DNA of 64,000 bases, from assembly GCA_016125095.1 (NCBI GenBank), contig WGMK01000012.1:1-64000 (forward strand), written 5' to 3'. The notes beneath the pieces were generated by a model. It made no database searches and was not told the DNA's origin. It saw only the letters and a program-made list of their open reading frames with translations. The stretch comes from Candidatus Hydrogenedens sp. (GTDB lineage Bacteria; Hydrogenedentota; Hydrogenedentia; Hydrogenedentales; JAEUWI01). A program made the translations under genes and the position numbers. Shown piece after piece: positions 51,987 through 60,707 of the stretch; the stretch's first letter is position 1; each line of letters starts with the position of its first letter.

Positions 51987-53393
51987 TCATGACGGCAACA
52001 CCGCCGGCAGAGTGCCCCAGGCTGCGCCATAGTGGAGAATGACGACGATCAGCATCGCGGCATGGACGCCCCAGACCGCTCCGGTCAGGGTTGCCGCGAG
52101 TTCCGGCGACGCCGTCCGACGGCCGACGGCCAAGCCGCCCGAGGCCAGGACCAGCAGGAAACAGATCCAGAAATAGCGCCCTTGCATGCCGCGCACCAGG
52201 CTGTCGCCGGGTGACGTGAAGGTAAGCCAGAACGCCGCCAGGACGATCAGGAAGAACAGGATCGCCACCGCCGAACACAGCCCGGCGGCGGTCCAGTCCC
52301 GCCGTCCCGGACCGTCATGGAGGGCCAAGCCCGCGAACAGAACCAGCGTCAGAGCCGGGAATGGCCAACCCAGCCGGAAATGCTCGCCATAACCCGGCCC
52401 GAACATGGCGTTGGCATTGTACCAGTTGCGCAGCGCCCGCCATACCGCGGTATCGACGACGATGCCGAGCGCCCGCAGCGGATTGGTCAGGATGAAGTCG
52501 ATCTGGGCCGCGGGATCGGCCCCGGTGTCGAAATAGGCGCCGGGGCGGAAGGGAAAGGCCATGGTCCATGCCGCCAGAACCGCCAGGGCCGGCAAAGCCA
52601 GAACCGCCAGAATGAGCATGCGCCGCCGGCCGCCGCCGAAACGGTCGGCTGGAATCAGCAGGCTCAAGGCGAGAAAGGCGACATTGGGCGGCTTGAGCAG
52701 AACCACCCCCAGGAACAGGGCGGCCAGTCCGATCAGCCGCCGGCGGCTCACCGGCCCGCGCTCCAGCCGGGCCTGCCAGCAGATGGCGAACAGCAGCAAG
52801 GGCAGGGCGAAATTGAGCGGATCGGCGCTGACCGACGCGGATTGGGTCAAGGCGAAGGGAGCGAAGGCCAGCGCCGCGGCGATGCGATCGAAGGCCGGCA
52901 GCCGGACCAGCGCCGCGGCCACCAGCATCGTGTAGAGCAGGAGATTGCCGAGCCCGGCGAGCCGGCACGCCATCAGCCAGTCGGCACCGGCCGCCCGGGC
53001 AAGAGCGATCGCGCCAGCTTGGGCCAGGTAAGCCAGCGGCGGAAATGCCGCGGCGGTCGAGAAATCCGTGGTGATCCCGGCGGGGGGATCGCCTTCGATC
53101 GCCGTGGCGACGGCCTGAACCTCGGCATGGGAAGCGACCTGATCGGCCCGGTAGCGGTCGATCAGGAACGCGCCGAAACGCAGCGCGCCGCCATCGACCT
53201 CGCCGCCCCAACGATTTGGTCCGAGCCGCGTCGAGATCAGTTGCCCCTGCGAGACCTGCACCGACCGCAGCCAGTGGCCCAGCGAATCCGGTGTCATCAG
53301 CGGGGGCAACACGAACAGACAACAGATTCCGGCGGCGAGTCCGAGGCTGCAGGCGACGGTGATGCGGATCGTCCTGGCGGAGAATCCGGTCAT
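51987..53393 (-). CDS. DUF2142-like integral membrane protein, GT-C candidate
   Basis: The 468-residue protein has about 11 membrane segments. LPPLMTPDSLGHWLRSVQVSQGQLIS after TM1 carries the acidic residue and FPPLAYLAQAGAIALARA the pattern of DUF2142 membrane proteins found in glycan loci. It probably transfers a sugar from a polyprenyl donor. ATG 53393 overlaps the upstream glycosyltransferase stop as ATGA; a longer frame upstream is that gene's shadow. Confidence 0.75.
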   Translation of the reverse strand: MTGFSARTIRITVACSLGLAAGICCLFVLPPLMTPDSLGHWLRSVQVSQGQLISTRLGPNRWGGEVDGGALRFGAFLIDRYRADQVASHAEVQAVATAIEGDPPAGITTDFSTAAAFPPLAYLAQAGAIALARAAGADWLMACRLAGLGNLLLYTMLVAAALVRLPAFDRIAAALAFAPFALTQSASVSADPLNFALPLLLFAICWQARLERGPVSRRRLIGLAALFLGVVLLKPPNVAFLALSLLIPADRFGGGRRRMLILAVLALPALAVLAAWTMAFPFRPGAYFDTGADPAAQIDFILTNPLRALGIVVDTAVWRALRNWYNANAMFGPGYGEHFRLGWPFPALTLVLFAGLALHDGPGRRDWTAAGLCSAVAILFFLIVLAAFWLTFTSPGDSLVRGMQGRYFWICFLLVLASGGLAVGRRTASPELAATLTGAVWGVHAAMLIVVILHYGAAWGTLPAVLPS

Positions 53394-54619
53394 GGCGCGC
53401 CACCGCCGAGGACCTGCGCCATCAGTTCGGCCAGCGCGGCTGTCTGGCGATCGCGGCTGAAGCCGGCGAGCGCTGCAGGCCCCCCCGGCGGCGTCGGGTC
53501 GTAGCGCCGGGTCCAGGCATCGTCGAGGCCGGCGCACACCGCCGCCGGCGTCGCACAAGGCGCCAGGCGGGCGCCGGTGCGACCGGCCAGGGCGGTCACC
53601 TCGGCACTGTCGCCGGGGCAGCACAGGATCGGCCGGCCGGCCCGGAACAGCTCGAATACCTTGGAATGAAAGGTCCGCGGCGTCGCGATATAGAGGTTGG
53701 CCAGCGCCGATTCCTGGAGTGCCGCCAGCCGCTCCAGCGCGACATAGCCCAGGACTTCGACCCGGCACAGCGCCTGCAGGGGCCGCAGTGCGGCGGCGGC
53801 GCGGCGGCCGTCGGTGCCGGTATAGCTCAGGACCACGGGTTCCCGCTCGGCCGCAGTCAGGGTCCCGAGCCAGATGCTGAGCCCGGCGACCAGCGTGTCC
53901 AGGGCGGCCTGGTCGTAAAGCCCGCCGGTCAGTTCCAGCCGGAACGGCTGTGACGGCGGCCCCGGCGGCGTGGTCGGCGTCACTTGGTCGAGCCCGCTGT
54001 AGATCACGGTCTTGGCCTGGCGGAACCACAGCTCCGCGTCCTGCCGGTTGCTCTCCGACAAGCAGGTCATCGCCGCGGCATCGGCAAAGCGGCGCGCCAG
54101 CACCGCGCGCAGCGGCGCCGGGATGAAGCTGCGCCAATAATCCTTGATGTCGGCGACCCAGGGACAACCGGCCGCCCGCGCCAGGCCGCGGGCGATCCGC
54201 CAGGCATCGGTGTTGCCGAAGATGCCCCACACCAGCTCGGGCCGGAAGCGCTCGGCCAGCGCCGGCCAGACCCGGCGGCTGCCGGCGGTCCAGTCGGGGA
54301 ACAGGCCGCCGGGGCCAAGATAGAGCCCGGCCAGCACCGCCTGGCGCAGGCCCGCGGGCAGCCGGCCCTCGCGCGCGGCGCGGGCGATTCCGCCCCCCTC
54401 CGGCGGCGTCGCCAGCAGCAGCGGCGTGCGCCAGTCGTGGCGGTCGAGCGATGCCATGAGCGACGCCATGACCGGAGCCGGGTCGTCCGGTGCCAGAGTT
54501 TCGGTGAGCAGCACCACCCGGTGGCCCTGGGCCGCCAGCGCCTCGGCGAAACCGGCGGCGCGGCGGGCGCAGACATGGGGGGTGTCGGGATGGCAGTGGT
54601 TGACGATGACCAGACGCAT
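53390..54619 (-). CDS. glycosyltransferase, GT-B type
   Basis: The 409-residue protein has RLVIVNHCHPDTPHVCARRAAGFAEALAAQGHRVVLLTE at the N-terminus and YIATPRTFHSKVFELFRAGRPILCCPGDSAEVTAL in the donor lobe, the latter common in GT4-like enzymes with K-x-F-E in place of the full E-x7-E. ATG 54619. It follows asnB4 after a 45-base gap with a GC-rich hairpin, and couples to the DUF2142 gene. Confidence 0.82.
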   Translation of the reverse strand: MRLVIVNHCHPDTPHVCARRAAGFAEALAAQGHRVVLLTETLAPDDPAPVMASLMASLDRHDWRTPLLLATPPEGGGIARAAREGRLPAGLRQAVLAGLYLGPGGLFPDWTAGSRRVWPALAERFRPELVWGIFGNTDAWRIARGLARAAGCPWVADIKDYWRSFIPAPLRAVLARRFADAAAMTCLSESNRQDAELWFRQAKTVIYSGLDQVTPTTPPGPPSQPFRLELTGGLYDQAALDTLVAGLSIWLGTLTAAEREPVVLSYTGTDGRRAAAALRPLQALCRVEVLGYVALERLAALQESALANLYIATPRTFHSKVFELFRAGRPILCCPGDSAEVTALAGRTGARLAPCATPAAVCAGLDDAWTRRYDPTPPGGPAALAGFSRDRQTAALAELMAQVLGGGAP

Positions 54620-54636
54620 AGCTGTTCACAATGGCG

Positions 54637-54654
54637 GGGGGCCGGGAGGCCCCC
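54637..54654. repeat. GC-rich hairpin GGGGGCC-GGGA-GGCCCCC
   Basis: Perfect 7-bp stem between asnB4 and the next glycosyltransferase gene. It shares the GGGA loop and GGGGGCC/GGCCCCC stem with 2733-2756. No T-run follows, so it may modulate rather than end transcription. Confidence 0.65.
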
Positions 54655-54664
54655 ACACCCCCCG

Positions 54665-56563
54665 TTAATGGGCGAAGGCCGAAATCTTCGGCATGGCGGC
54701 AACCCGCTCCAGGAAGTGGCGGCGCCAGGCCTCGAAGATGAACGGGCGCCACAGCACCCACGCCAGGTGTTTCTCGCCCGCCCGGAAGCGCCGGGCCAGG
54801 CGCTGCCACCAGCCGACCTCCCACAGGCCGGCGCGGGCGAAGCTCGGATCATGGACCAGCGCCTCGACCTCGGCGCCGAGATGGTCGCGGAACCACAAAT
54901 CCTGGGGCGGCAGGAAACCCTGCTTGTTCCAGCGCGTGCGCACCGGCTCGGGCAGAATGCCGGCCATGGCGTCGCGCAGCAGGCGCTTGGTCTGGACTTC
55001 GCCCATCAGGTGCCGGGCCGGCAGATTGAGCGCCAGCTCCGGGATGCGATGGTCGCAGAACGGCAGCCGGACCTCCCGCGAATGGGCCATCGAGATGCGG
55101 TCGCCATAGCGCAACAGGGTCGACAGGAACATCTGGAAGCTGTCGCGGTAGAGCGCCGCCGCCAGCGGGTGGAACCGCGGGTCGGGGATGATCGCATTGT
55201 CGCGGGCGACCGCGTCGGCGAGCTCCGGTTTGAGCCCGAACAGCACGTCGCTGCCTTTCCCCGTCGCATGGGCAAGAAAGCGGCGCAGGCCGGGCGGCAA
55301 GCGCTTGGACAGCGCCTGGCGGCCGGTCGCCAGGGCCGCCGGATAGCGGGCGCGGATCGCCGCCGTCTCGGCCGCCCGGTCGGCGTCGTCTTCGAGGCTG
55401 TCCAGATAGCTGCGGAAATACTGCTCGTAGCCGCCCAGCACCTCGTCGGCCCCCTGGCCGTCGAGCAGCACCGTCACGCCATTTTCCCGTGCCAGCCGGA
55501 ACACACACCATTGGGCGTATTGGCTGGTGCTGCCGACCGGCAGCTCGTTGGCCCAGACGAAACCGGGCAGCTCCTCAAGGAAGCGCTCAGGGCCCGGCTC
55601 GACGATATGGCTGGTGGTGCGGTTGCGCTGGATCACCAGCTCGGCGAAGGCCCCTTCGTCGGCGGCGGTGCCGGGAAAGCGGCCGGTGAAGGAATGATAG
55701 GGCACCTCATCGCCGACCAGGCCGCGGGCGATGCCGACGATGCTGCTGCTGTCGAGCCCGCCCGACAGGCAGGAGCCGACCGGCACGTCGCTGCGCAGAC
55801 GCAGACGCACGGCGTCGATCAGCAGCTCGCGAAACGTGCCGACCGCGTCGGCGTAGGACAAACGCGCGAGATCCGGGTCGGGGCGGATATCCCAATAGCG
55901 CTCGACCGTGGTCTCCAGGCTGGCGAGATCGACCACCATGCGCTCGCGCGGCAGCAACTGGCGGATGCCGGAAAACACGCTCTGGCGCGCGTCGTCGAGC
56001 CCGGCCGAGGGCCGGTCGAGGAAACGCAACACCGCGTGGCTGTCCCAGCCGTCACCGACCTCGGCCAGTGCCAGCAGCGCCTTGTATTCCGAAGCAAAGG
56101 CAAACAGATCTGGGCGAACACAGTAGAGAAAGGGCTTTTCGCCGAAGCGATCGCGAGCGCAGAACAGCCGGTTGCGCCCGGCGTCGTGCAGGCAGAACGC
56201 GAACATGCCGTTGAATTCTTCGACGCACGCCGTGCCCCAGCGCTGGTAGGCGGCCAGGATGACTTCGGTATCGCTGTCGCTGTCGAAGACCTCGCCCTCG
56301 GCCTTCAAGCGCTGGCGCAGCTCGAGATAGTTGTAGATCTCGCCATTGAAGGTGATGGTAAGCTCGCCCCGGCGCATCGGCTGGGCGCCGCGCTCGCTGA
56401 GGTCGATGATCGCCAGCCGGCGATGGCCGAAGGCGATCCTGTGGTCGTCACTCTGCCATAAGCCGCTGCCGTCCGGGCCGCGATGGGCGATCAGATCGGT
56501 CATCACCGTGACCGCTGCGGGGTTGACCGGGCGAAGCCCCGCCAGTCCGGCGATACCGCACAT
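54665..56563 (-). CDS. asnB: AsnB-type amidotransferase 4
   Basis: The 632-residue protein has Cys2 (MCGIAG), AHRGPDG, FNGEIYN, DSDTEV and SGGLDS (about 267-272). The Ntn domain has DRFGEKPFLY, where the other homologues have RxGxKPLxY, a hallmark of one AsnB subgroup (also found in exosortase-associated amidotransferases). The C-terminal domain ends with FEAWRRHFLERV. The start is 3 bases from the stop of the membrane protein at 56567. It probably amidates a glycan carboxylate. Confidence 0.93.
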   Translation of the reverse strand: MCGIAGLAGLRPVNPAAVTVMTDLIAHRGPDGSGLWQSDDHRIAFGHRRLAIIDLSERGAQPMRRGELTITFNGEIYNYLELRQRLKAEGEVFDSDSDTEVILAAYQRWGTACVEEFNGMFAFCLHDAGRNRLFCARDRFGEKPFLYCVRPDLFAFASEYKALLALAEVGDGWDSHAVLRFLDRPSAGLDDARQSVFSGIRQLLPRERMVVDLASLETTVERYWDIRPDPDLARLSYADAVGTFRELLIDAVRLRLRSDVPVGSCLSGGLDSSSIVGIARGLVGDEVPYHSFTGRFPGTAADEGAFAELVIQRNRTTSHIVEPGPERFLEELPGFVWANELPVGSTSQYAQWCVFRLARENGVTVLLDGQGADEVLGGYEQYFRSYLDSLEDDADRAAETAAIRARYPAALATGRQALSKRLPPGLRRFLAHATGKGSDVLFGLKPELADAVARDNAIIPDPRFHPLAAALYRDSFQMFLSTLLRYGDRISMAHSREVRLPFCDHRIPELALNLPARHLMGEVQTKRLLRDAMAGILPEPVRTRWNKQGFLPPQDLWFRDHLGAEVEALVHDPSFARAGLWEVGWWQRLARRFRAGEKHLAWVLWRPFIFEAWRRHFLERVAAMPKISAFAH

Positions 56564-56566
56564 GAT

Positions 56567-58567
56567 CTATTGTACCTTTGGTTTGAGCACGCAGGTGAAG
56601 CCGCGGCGATCGGCGGTTCGGAACAGGAAGAAGCCGGTCACCGCGCCCTGGCAACCCGGCGTGCGGATCAGCGGCACCAGGATCCCGGAGATCCAGTCAT
56701 CGACGACGATCGGAAAGATCACGTCCCGGGTCAGCAATGCGGTGCGCAGTTCGGCTTCGGTGGCGGCGACCGTGACGAAATGGTCGCTCTGCCGCGCCCA
56801 GGAATGCTGGCCATCGACCGTAAAGCGCGCCAGCGCGTCGCCGCGCCGGCGCCCCAGTGCGGTATATTGCACCAGCGGTTTCTCGTCTCCCGGCCGTCCC
56901 TGGGCGATCAGCCCGACCCGGCCGTGGCCCAACCCTCGCGCCGCCATCAGATCGGCCAGCGCGCTGCCGAGTGCCGCGGTGCGCCGGAAATGGGCGATCT
57001 CCGCCGGGGCTCGGGAGACCCGCAGGGCATTCTCGACCAGCGACCGGGACACCTGGACCGTCTGCCAGGCCAAGAGCGGCAGTGCCAGGACGACCGCGGC
57101 CAACAGCGCCGGTCGCGAGCCAAGCCGCCGGCGCCAGACGGCCCAACCCGGCGCCGACAGGGTATCGATGGCGACGATCACCAGCAGGAAGCAGCCGCCG
57201 AGCTGGAGCACCCGCAACGGCACCCGGATATAGCGGGTCAGCGATTCCAGATGGACGACCTCGTATTCGGTGAAGCAACCGGCCAGGCTGGTGGCGAAGA
57301 AACCGAACAGATAGGCCGCACCGTAGATCAGCAGGGCCACGACGGCCAGGGCATGGCGGCGGCTGGCCAGGGCGGCGGCCAGGCCAAGCCCGGCGACCAC
57401 AGTCAGCGGCAGCTTCCAGGCCAGCAGATAGGCCGCCGAAGCGTCGAGAATGCGCACCATCAGCGCGCCCGGCGTTTCGCCGAAGATCGCAGCCCCCGCC
57501 GCCACGGTCCGCAAAATCTGCAGCTGGTCGGCAAAGCAGCGTCCACCCGACCCGAACAGGGCCCAGCCCAGCCGGACCGCGGCGACCGGCAGCAGCAGTG
57601 CCGCGCCGATCGCCAGGACCCGGCCGAGCGACCGTCGCCCCTCCCGCCACTCCGCCAGGATCAAGAGCCCGGCAATCACCCCATAGGCCGGCAGGAAGAC
57701 GATGAAGGCATGCTTCAGGGTATAGGCGAAGGCGGCAATCAGGCCGATCGTCACCGCCAGGCGGCGCCGGTCGAGCCCCGGCGAGGTGCCGGCAATACCG
57801 AGCCCCGGCGAGGCACCGGCGATGCCGAGCAGGACCACGCTGCCCACGGCATAGACCTGGGGCTCGTCGATCAGCAGCGAGGTCGGCAGCAGTTTCCAGG
57901 TCACTTCGGCGGCCAGCAGCGCCAGCAGCCACAGCCAGGCGCCAGCGGTTGCCGCCGCTTCGCTGAGCGCCAGCTGCCGGCGCGCCAGCCAGCGCACCAG
58001 GTCGTAGGCAACCGCCAGGCAGCCGAGATGCAGGACGAAGATCACCGGGACGGCGTCGCCCTCCCGCCACCGATCGAGCAGCAGGCCGGGAAAGCTCATC
58101 AGCAGCGACCAGCCGGGCAGCTCGCCGCGGGTCGAGAGCACCATGCCGTCGCTCAGCATGCGGTCGGCCACGATCATCTGGCGTGACCAGCCGAGCCAGT
58201 TCGCCCATTCGTCCCAGGTATGGGGCAGATAGTCGATCCCGCCAGACCACGCCGCCAGACCGCCGACCAGCAGGGCGAAGACCAGCAGCGGGTGCAGGAA
58301 GCGGGACAGTGTCGGCACGCGCTCCGCGCCGCGGCCGGCCTCGACGATGAAACCGACAGCGGCCAATGCGATGATGCCCCACGCCGCCCGATGCAGCGGC
58401 ACGCCGGCCAGCGCGGCGGCGTAGAGCAGCAATGCCAGGAGTGCGACACCGCCGCAATAGCGGACGCCATGCCAGTCCGCCGCTTCGGGGGTCGGAGCCG
58501 GCACCGCCGCCGCCAAGCCCCGCGGTACGAGAAAGACGATGGTGAAGACGACCAGACTGGAGAGCAT
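56567..58567 (-). CDS. polytopic membrane protein B (GT-C-like, paralogue of 47443-49377)
   Basis: The 666-residue protein has about 13 hydrophobic segments and a soluble tail. DYLPHTWDEWANWLGWSRQ, TWKLLPTSLLIDEPQ and VIFPIVVDDWISGIL align with the paralogue. A 27-bp in-frame duplication (57773-57799 and 57800-57826) gives a repeated ASPGLGIAG-like 9-residue unit in a loop. It stops with TAG 3 bases before asnB4. GT-C function is inferred. Confidence 0.7.
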   Translation of the reverse strand: MLSSLVVFTIVFLVPRGLAAAVPAPTPEAADWHGVRYCGGVALLALLLYAAALAGVPLHRAAWGIIALAAVGFIVEAGRGAERVPTLSRFLHPLLVFALLVGGLAAWSGGIDYLPHTWDEWANWLGWSRQMIVADRMLSDGMVLSTRGELPGWSLLMSFPGLLLDRWREGDAVPVIFVLHLGCLAVAYDLVRWLARRQLALSEAAATAGAWLWLLALLAAEVTWKLLPTSLLIDEPQVYAVGSVVLLGIAGASPGLGIAGTSPGLDRRRLAVTIGLIAAFAYTLKHAFIVFLPAYGVIAGLLILAEWREGRRSLGRVLAIGAALLLPVAAVRLGWALFGSGGRCFADQLQILRTVAAGAAIFGETPGALMVRILDASAAYLLAWKLPLTVVAGLGLAAALASRRHALAVVALLIYGAAYLFGFFATSLAGCFTEYEVVHLESLTRYIRVPLRVLQLGGCFLLVIVAIDTLSAPGWAVWRRRLGSRPALLAAVVLALPLLAWQTVQVSRSLVENALRVSRAPAEIAHFRRTAALGSALADLMAARGLGHGRVGLIAQGRPGDEKPLVQYTALGRRRGDALARFTVDGQHSWARQSDHFVTVAATEAELRTALLTRDVIFPIVVDDWISGILVPLIRTPGCQGAVTGFFLFRTADRRGFTCVLKPKVQ
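57773..57826. repeat. tandem 27-bp duplication inside a coding region
   Basis: Two adjacent units differ at a few positions only and keep the reading frame. They look like a recent slippage event. Confidence 0.8.
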
Positions 58568-58607
58568 CAGAGCTTCGTTTCGATGGTGTGGTCAGCGGCG
58601 GTGCGGG

Positions 58608-59819
58608 TCAGCGGCGCAGCATGAACTCGCCGGTGGCGAAGGCACAGAGATAAGCGGCGCTGAGCGCCAGCCCCAGGGCTTGCAGATCGACCGAACCGCC
58701 GAACAGGATCGGTACCAGGGGCAGGGCATAGCCGGCAAACTGGGCGCAGCGGGCGGCCAGCAGAACGCGGGTACGGGCCGCCGACAGGCAATAGCCGCGC
58801 ATCACCTCGAACAGGCTGAGGCAGGCCACCATCCCGGCCATGGCGGCGAAGGCGGGAGCCGCCGGCAGCCAGCGTTCGCCCAGCACGAGATGGATCATCG
58901 GGCCGGCCAACAGGATCGTCATCACGGCGGCGACCACCAGGGGCACCGCGATCACCTTGAGCAGGGTACGCCGCCCGGCGGCGCGCGAGGTCTCGACCTC
59001 GAGCCGGCCGAACCAGTTGGGCGCCAGCCGGGTCACCATCGGCGTCAGCAGCTGGTGGGGCACCATCGCCAGGCGCTGGGCCAGGAACAGGAGCCCGGCG
59101 CCGCGTTCGCCGAGCAGGCCGCCGGCAATCAGGATGCCGAGCCGCTGAAACAAGGCCTCCAGCATGCTGTCGAGCCAGACCCCGCCGGACTGGCCGAGGA
59201 TCAGGGCGACGTCGCGGCGGCTGGGCAGGCGCAGCGGCAGGAAGGTCAGGCCGCCGATCAACAGCAGCCCGCCGCCCTGCAGCACGACCGTGAGAATCTC
59301 GCGCAGAAACAGGCTGCGCTCGCCGAAACCGGCAATCGCCAGCGCCACCGCCGCGCCATGGGCGCCGATCGCACATCCGGCCTCGATCATCGCCAGGCCT
59401 TTATAGACCATGCGCCGTTCGAAGAACGCCTTGTTGTGGTTGAGCCAATGGCTGAGCCCGATCGAGACCACCAGCAGGGCCTCGATCGCCCCGACCCGTT
59501 CGATCGCCAGAAAATAGCCCAGCGCCAGCAGCGTCGCGGCACCGGTCTCCAGCGTCATCACCGAGAAATAGAGGCTCCGGCGCTCGGGCGTATCCTCGGC
59601 ATCGGGCGTCCGGATGATCAGGACGTTGATCCGCAGCGACAGGATCGACAGCACCAATTGGGCGCCGGCCAGGACCAGGGCGAAGCGGCCGAATTGCTCC
59701 GGGATCAGCAGCCGGGCCAGCACCAGATTGGCCAGAAACGCCGCCGCCACCTGGACGATATTGGCCGAGGCCAGAAAGGCGAAGGCCGGCAGCAGATCGA
59801 GCAGTCGGAGAGGACGCAT
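58608..59819 (-). CDS. Wzx-type polysaccharide flippase
   Basis: The 403-residue protein has about 12 membrane segments. FAFLASANIVQVAAAFLANLVLARLLIPEQFGRFAL is the typical MATE/MOP-superfamily N-terminus of Wzx/RfbX proteins. It flips undecaprenyl-linked units to the periplasm. ATG 59819 is preferred; TTG 59843, overlapping the upstream stop, would add 8 residues. It is the only clear flippase in the window, so it may serve both operons. Confidence 0.9.
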   Translation of the reverse strand: MRPLRLLDLLPAFAFLASANIVQVAAAFLANLVLARLLIPEQFGRFALVLAGAQLVLSILSLRINVLIIRTPDAEDTPERRSLYFSVMTLETGAATLLALGYFLAIERVGAIEALLVVSIGLSHWLNHNKAFFERRMVYKGLAMIEAGCAIGAHGAAVALAIAGFGERSLFLREILTVVLQGGGLLLIGGLTFLPLRLPSRRDVALILGQSGGVWLDSMLEALFQRLGILIAGGLLGERGAGLLFLAQRLAMVPHQLLTPMVTRLAPNWFGRLEVETSRAAGRRTLLKVIAVPLVVAAVMTILLAGPMIHLVLGERWLPAAPAFAAMAGMVACLSLFEVMRGYCLSAARTRVLLAARCAQFAGYALPLVPILFGGSVDLQALGLALSAAYLCAFATGEFMLRR

Positions 59820-59839
59820 CGGACCGATGGGATAAGACG

Positions 59840-60700
59840 TCAAGGATCGAGAGAGGTGGACAAACGGTCCAGCTCGGCGGCGGTCAGCGCGTTTACCGCA
59901 TAGCCGAAGGTGCCGCGCTCGCGCAACTCGGTCAGGGCGCCGCGGACGAAGCCGAACGCCGCGCGCGCCAGACTGCCGCCGGTGGTGGCGCGCGCCACCC
60001 CCAGGGCCTGGAGTTCGGCGAGCGGCGGGCTGTCGGCATTGACCAGAAGGTTGACCGGCCCCGCGATCTCCGCGACCAGGCGGGTGATCAGATCGCGGTC
60101 GCTGACCGCCGGAACGAAGGCGCAGCGGGCGCCGGCTGCCAGATAGCGGTTGGCGCGGGTGATCGCCTCGGCCAAGGTTTCAGCACCGCAACCACCGGCC
60201 AGAAAACCGTCGGTGCGGCCGTTGATCACGAAATCGAGGCCGCAGGCGTCAGCCACCTCGCGGGCGGCGGCAATCCGCTCGGCCACCAGCGCCGAATCGA
60301 ACAGCGGCTGGCGGGGGTCTCCGGTGCCATCCTCGATGTTGCAGCCGACCGCGCCCGCTTCGATCACGCTGCGCACCGTGGCCGCGACCTCTTCGGGACT
60401 GGTACCGAAGCCGGTTTCGATATCGGCGCTGACCGGCACCGCGACGCTGGCAACGATCCGGGCAATCCGCGGCAGCATTTCCGCCCACGGCATCCGCCCG
60501 AGGTCGGGATAGCCGGCGGCATAGGCGATGCCGGCACTGGTGGTGGCGACGGCCGGAAATCCGGCATCGGCGATCAGACGCGCGCTGGCCGCGTCCCAGG
60601 CGTTGGGCAACATCAGCAGGCGGCCACCGCCGTGCAGACGGTTGAAGCGCCGCGCCCGCTGCCTGACCGCCTCGGCGACGGCGGTGGAAGCGGCGGTCAT
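59840..60700 (-). CDS. isocitrate lyase/PEP mutase superfamily enzyme
   Basis: The 286-residue enzyme has MLPNAWDAASARLIADAGFPAVATTSAGIAYAAGYPD, VSADIETGFGTSPEEVAA and GCNIEDGTGDPRQPL. PEP mutases carry EDK at the last position; here it is EDG, so phosphonate synthesis is unlikely and a lyase or oxaloacetate/oxalacetate-type decarboxylase activity is more probable. Its place in a glycan operon is unusual. ATG 60700 follows asnB5 by 7 bases; a longer reading overlaps asnB5. Confidence 0.85.
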   Translation of the reverse strand: MTAASTAVAEAVRQRARRFNRLHGGGRLLMLPNAWDAASARLIADAGFPAVATTSAGIAYAAGYPDLGRMPWAEMLPRIARIVASVAVPVSADIETGFGTSPEEVAATVRSVIEAGAVGCNIEDGTGDPRQPLFDSALVAERIAAAREVADACGLDFVINGRTDGFLAGGCGAETLAEAITRANRYLAAGARCAFVPAVSDRDLITRLVAEIAGPVNLLVNADSPPLAELQALGVARATTGGSLARAAFGFVRGALTELRERGTFGYAVNALTAAELDRLSTSLDP

Positions 60701-60707
60701 CTTCGCC

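Noticed and set aside
59840..60700. Phosphonate biosynthesis (PEP mutase)
   Set aside because: The EDK motif of PEP mutases is EDG here and no phosphonopyruvate decarboxylase is nearby.
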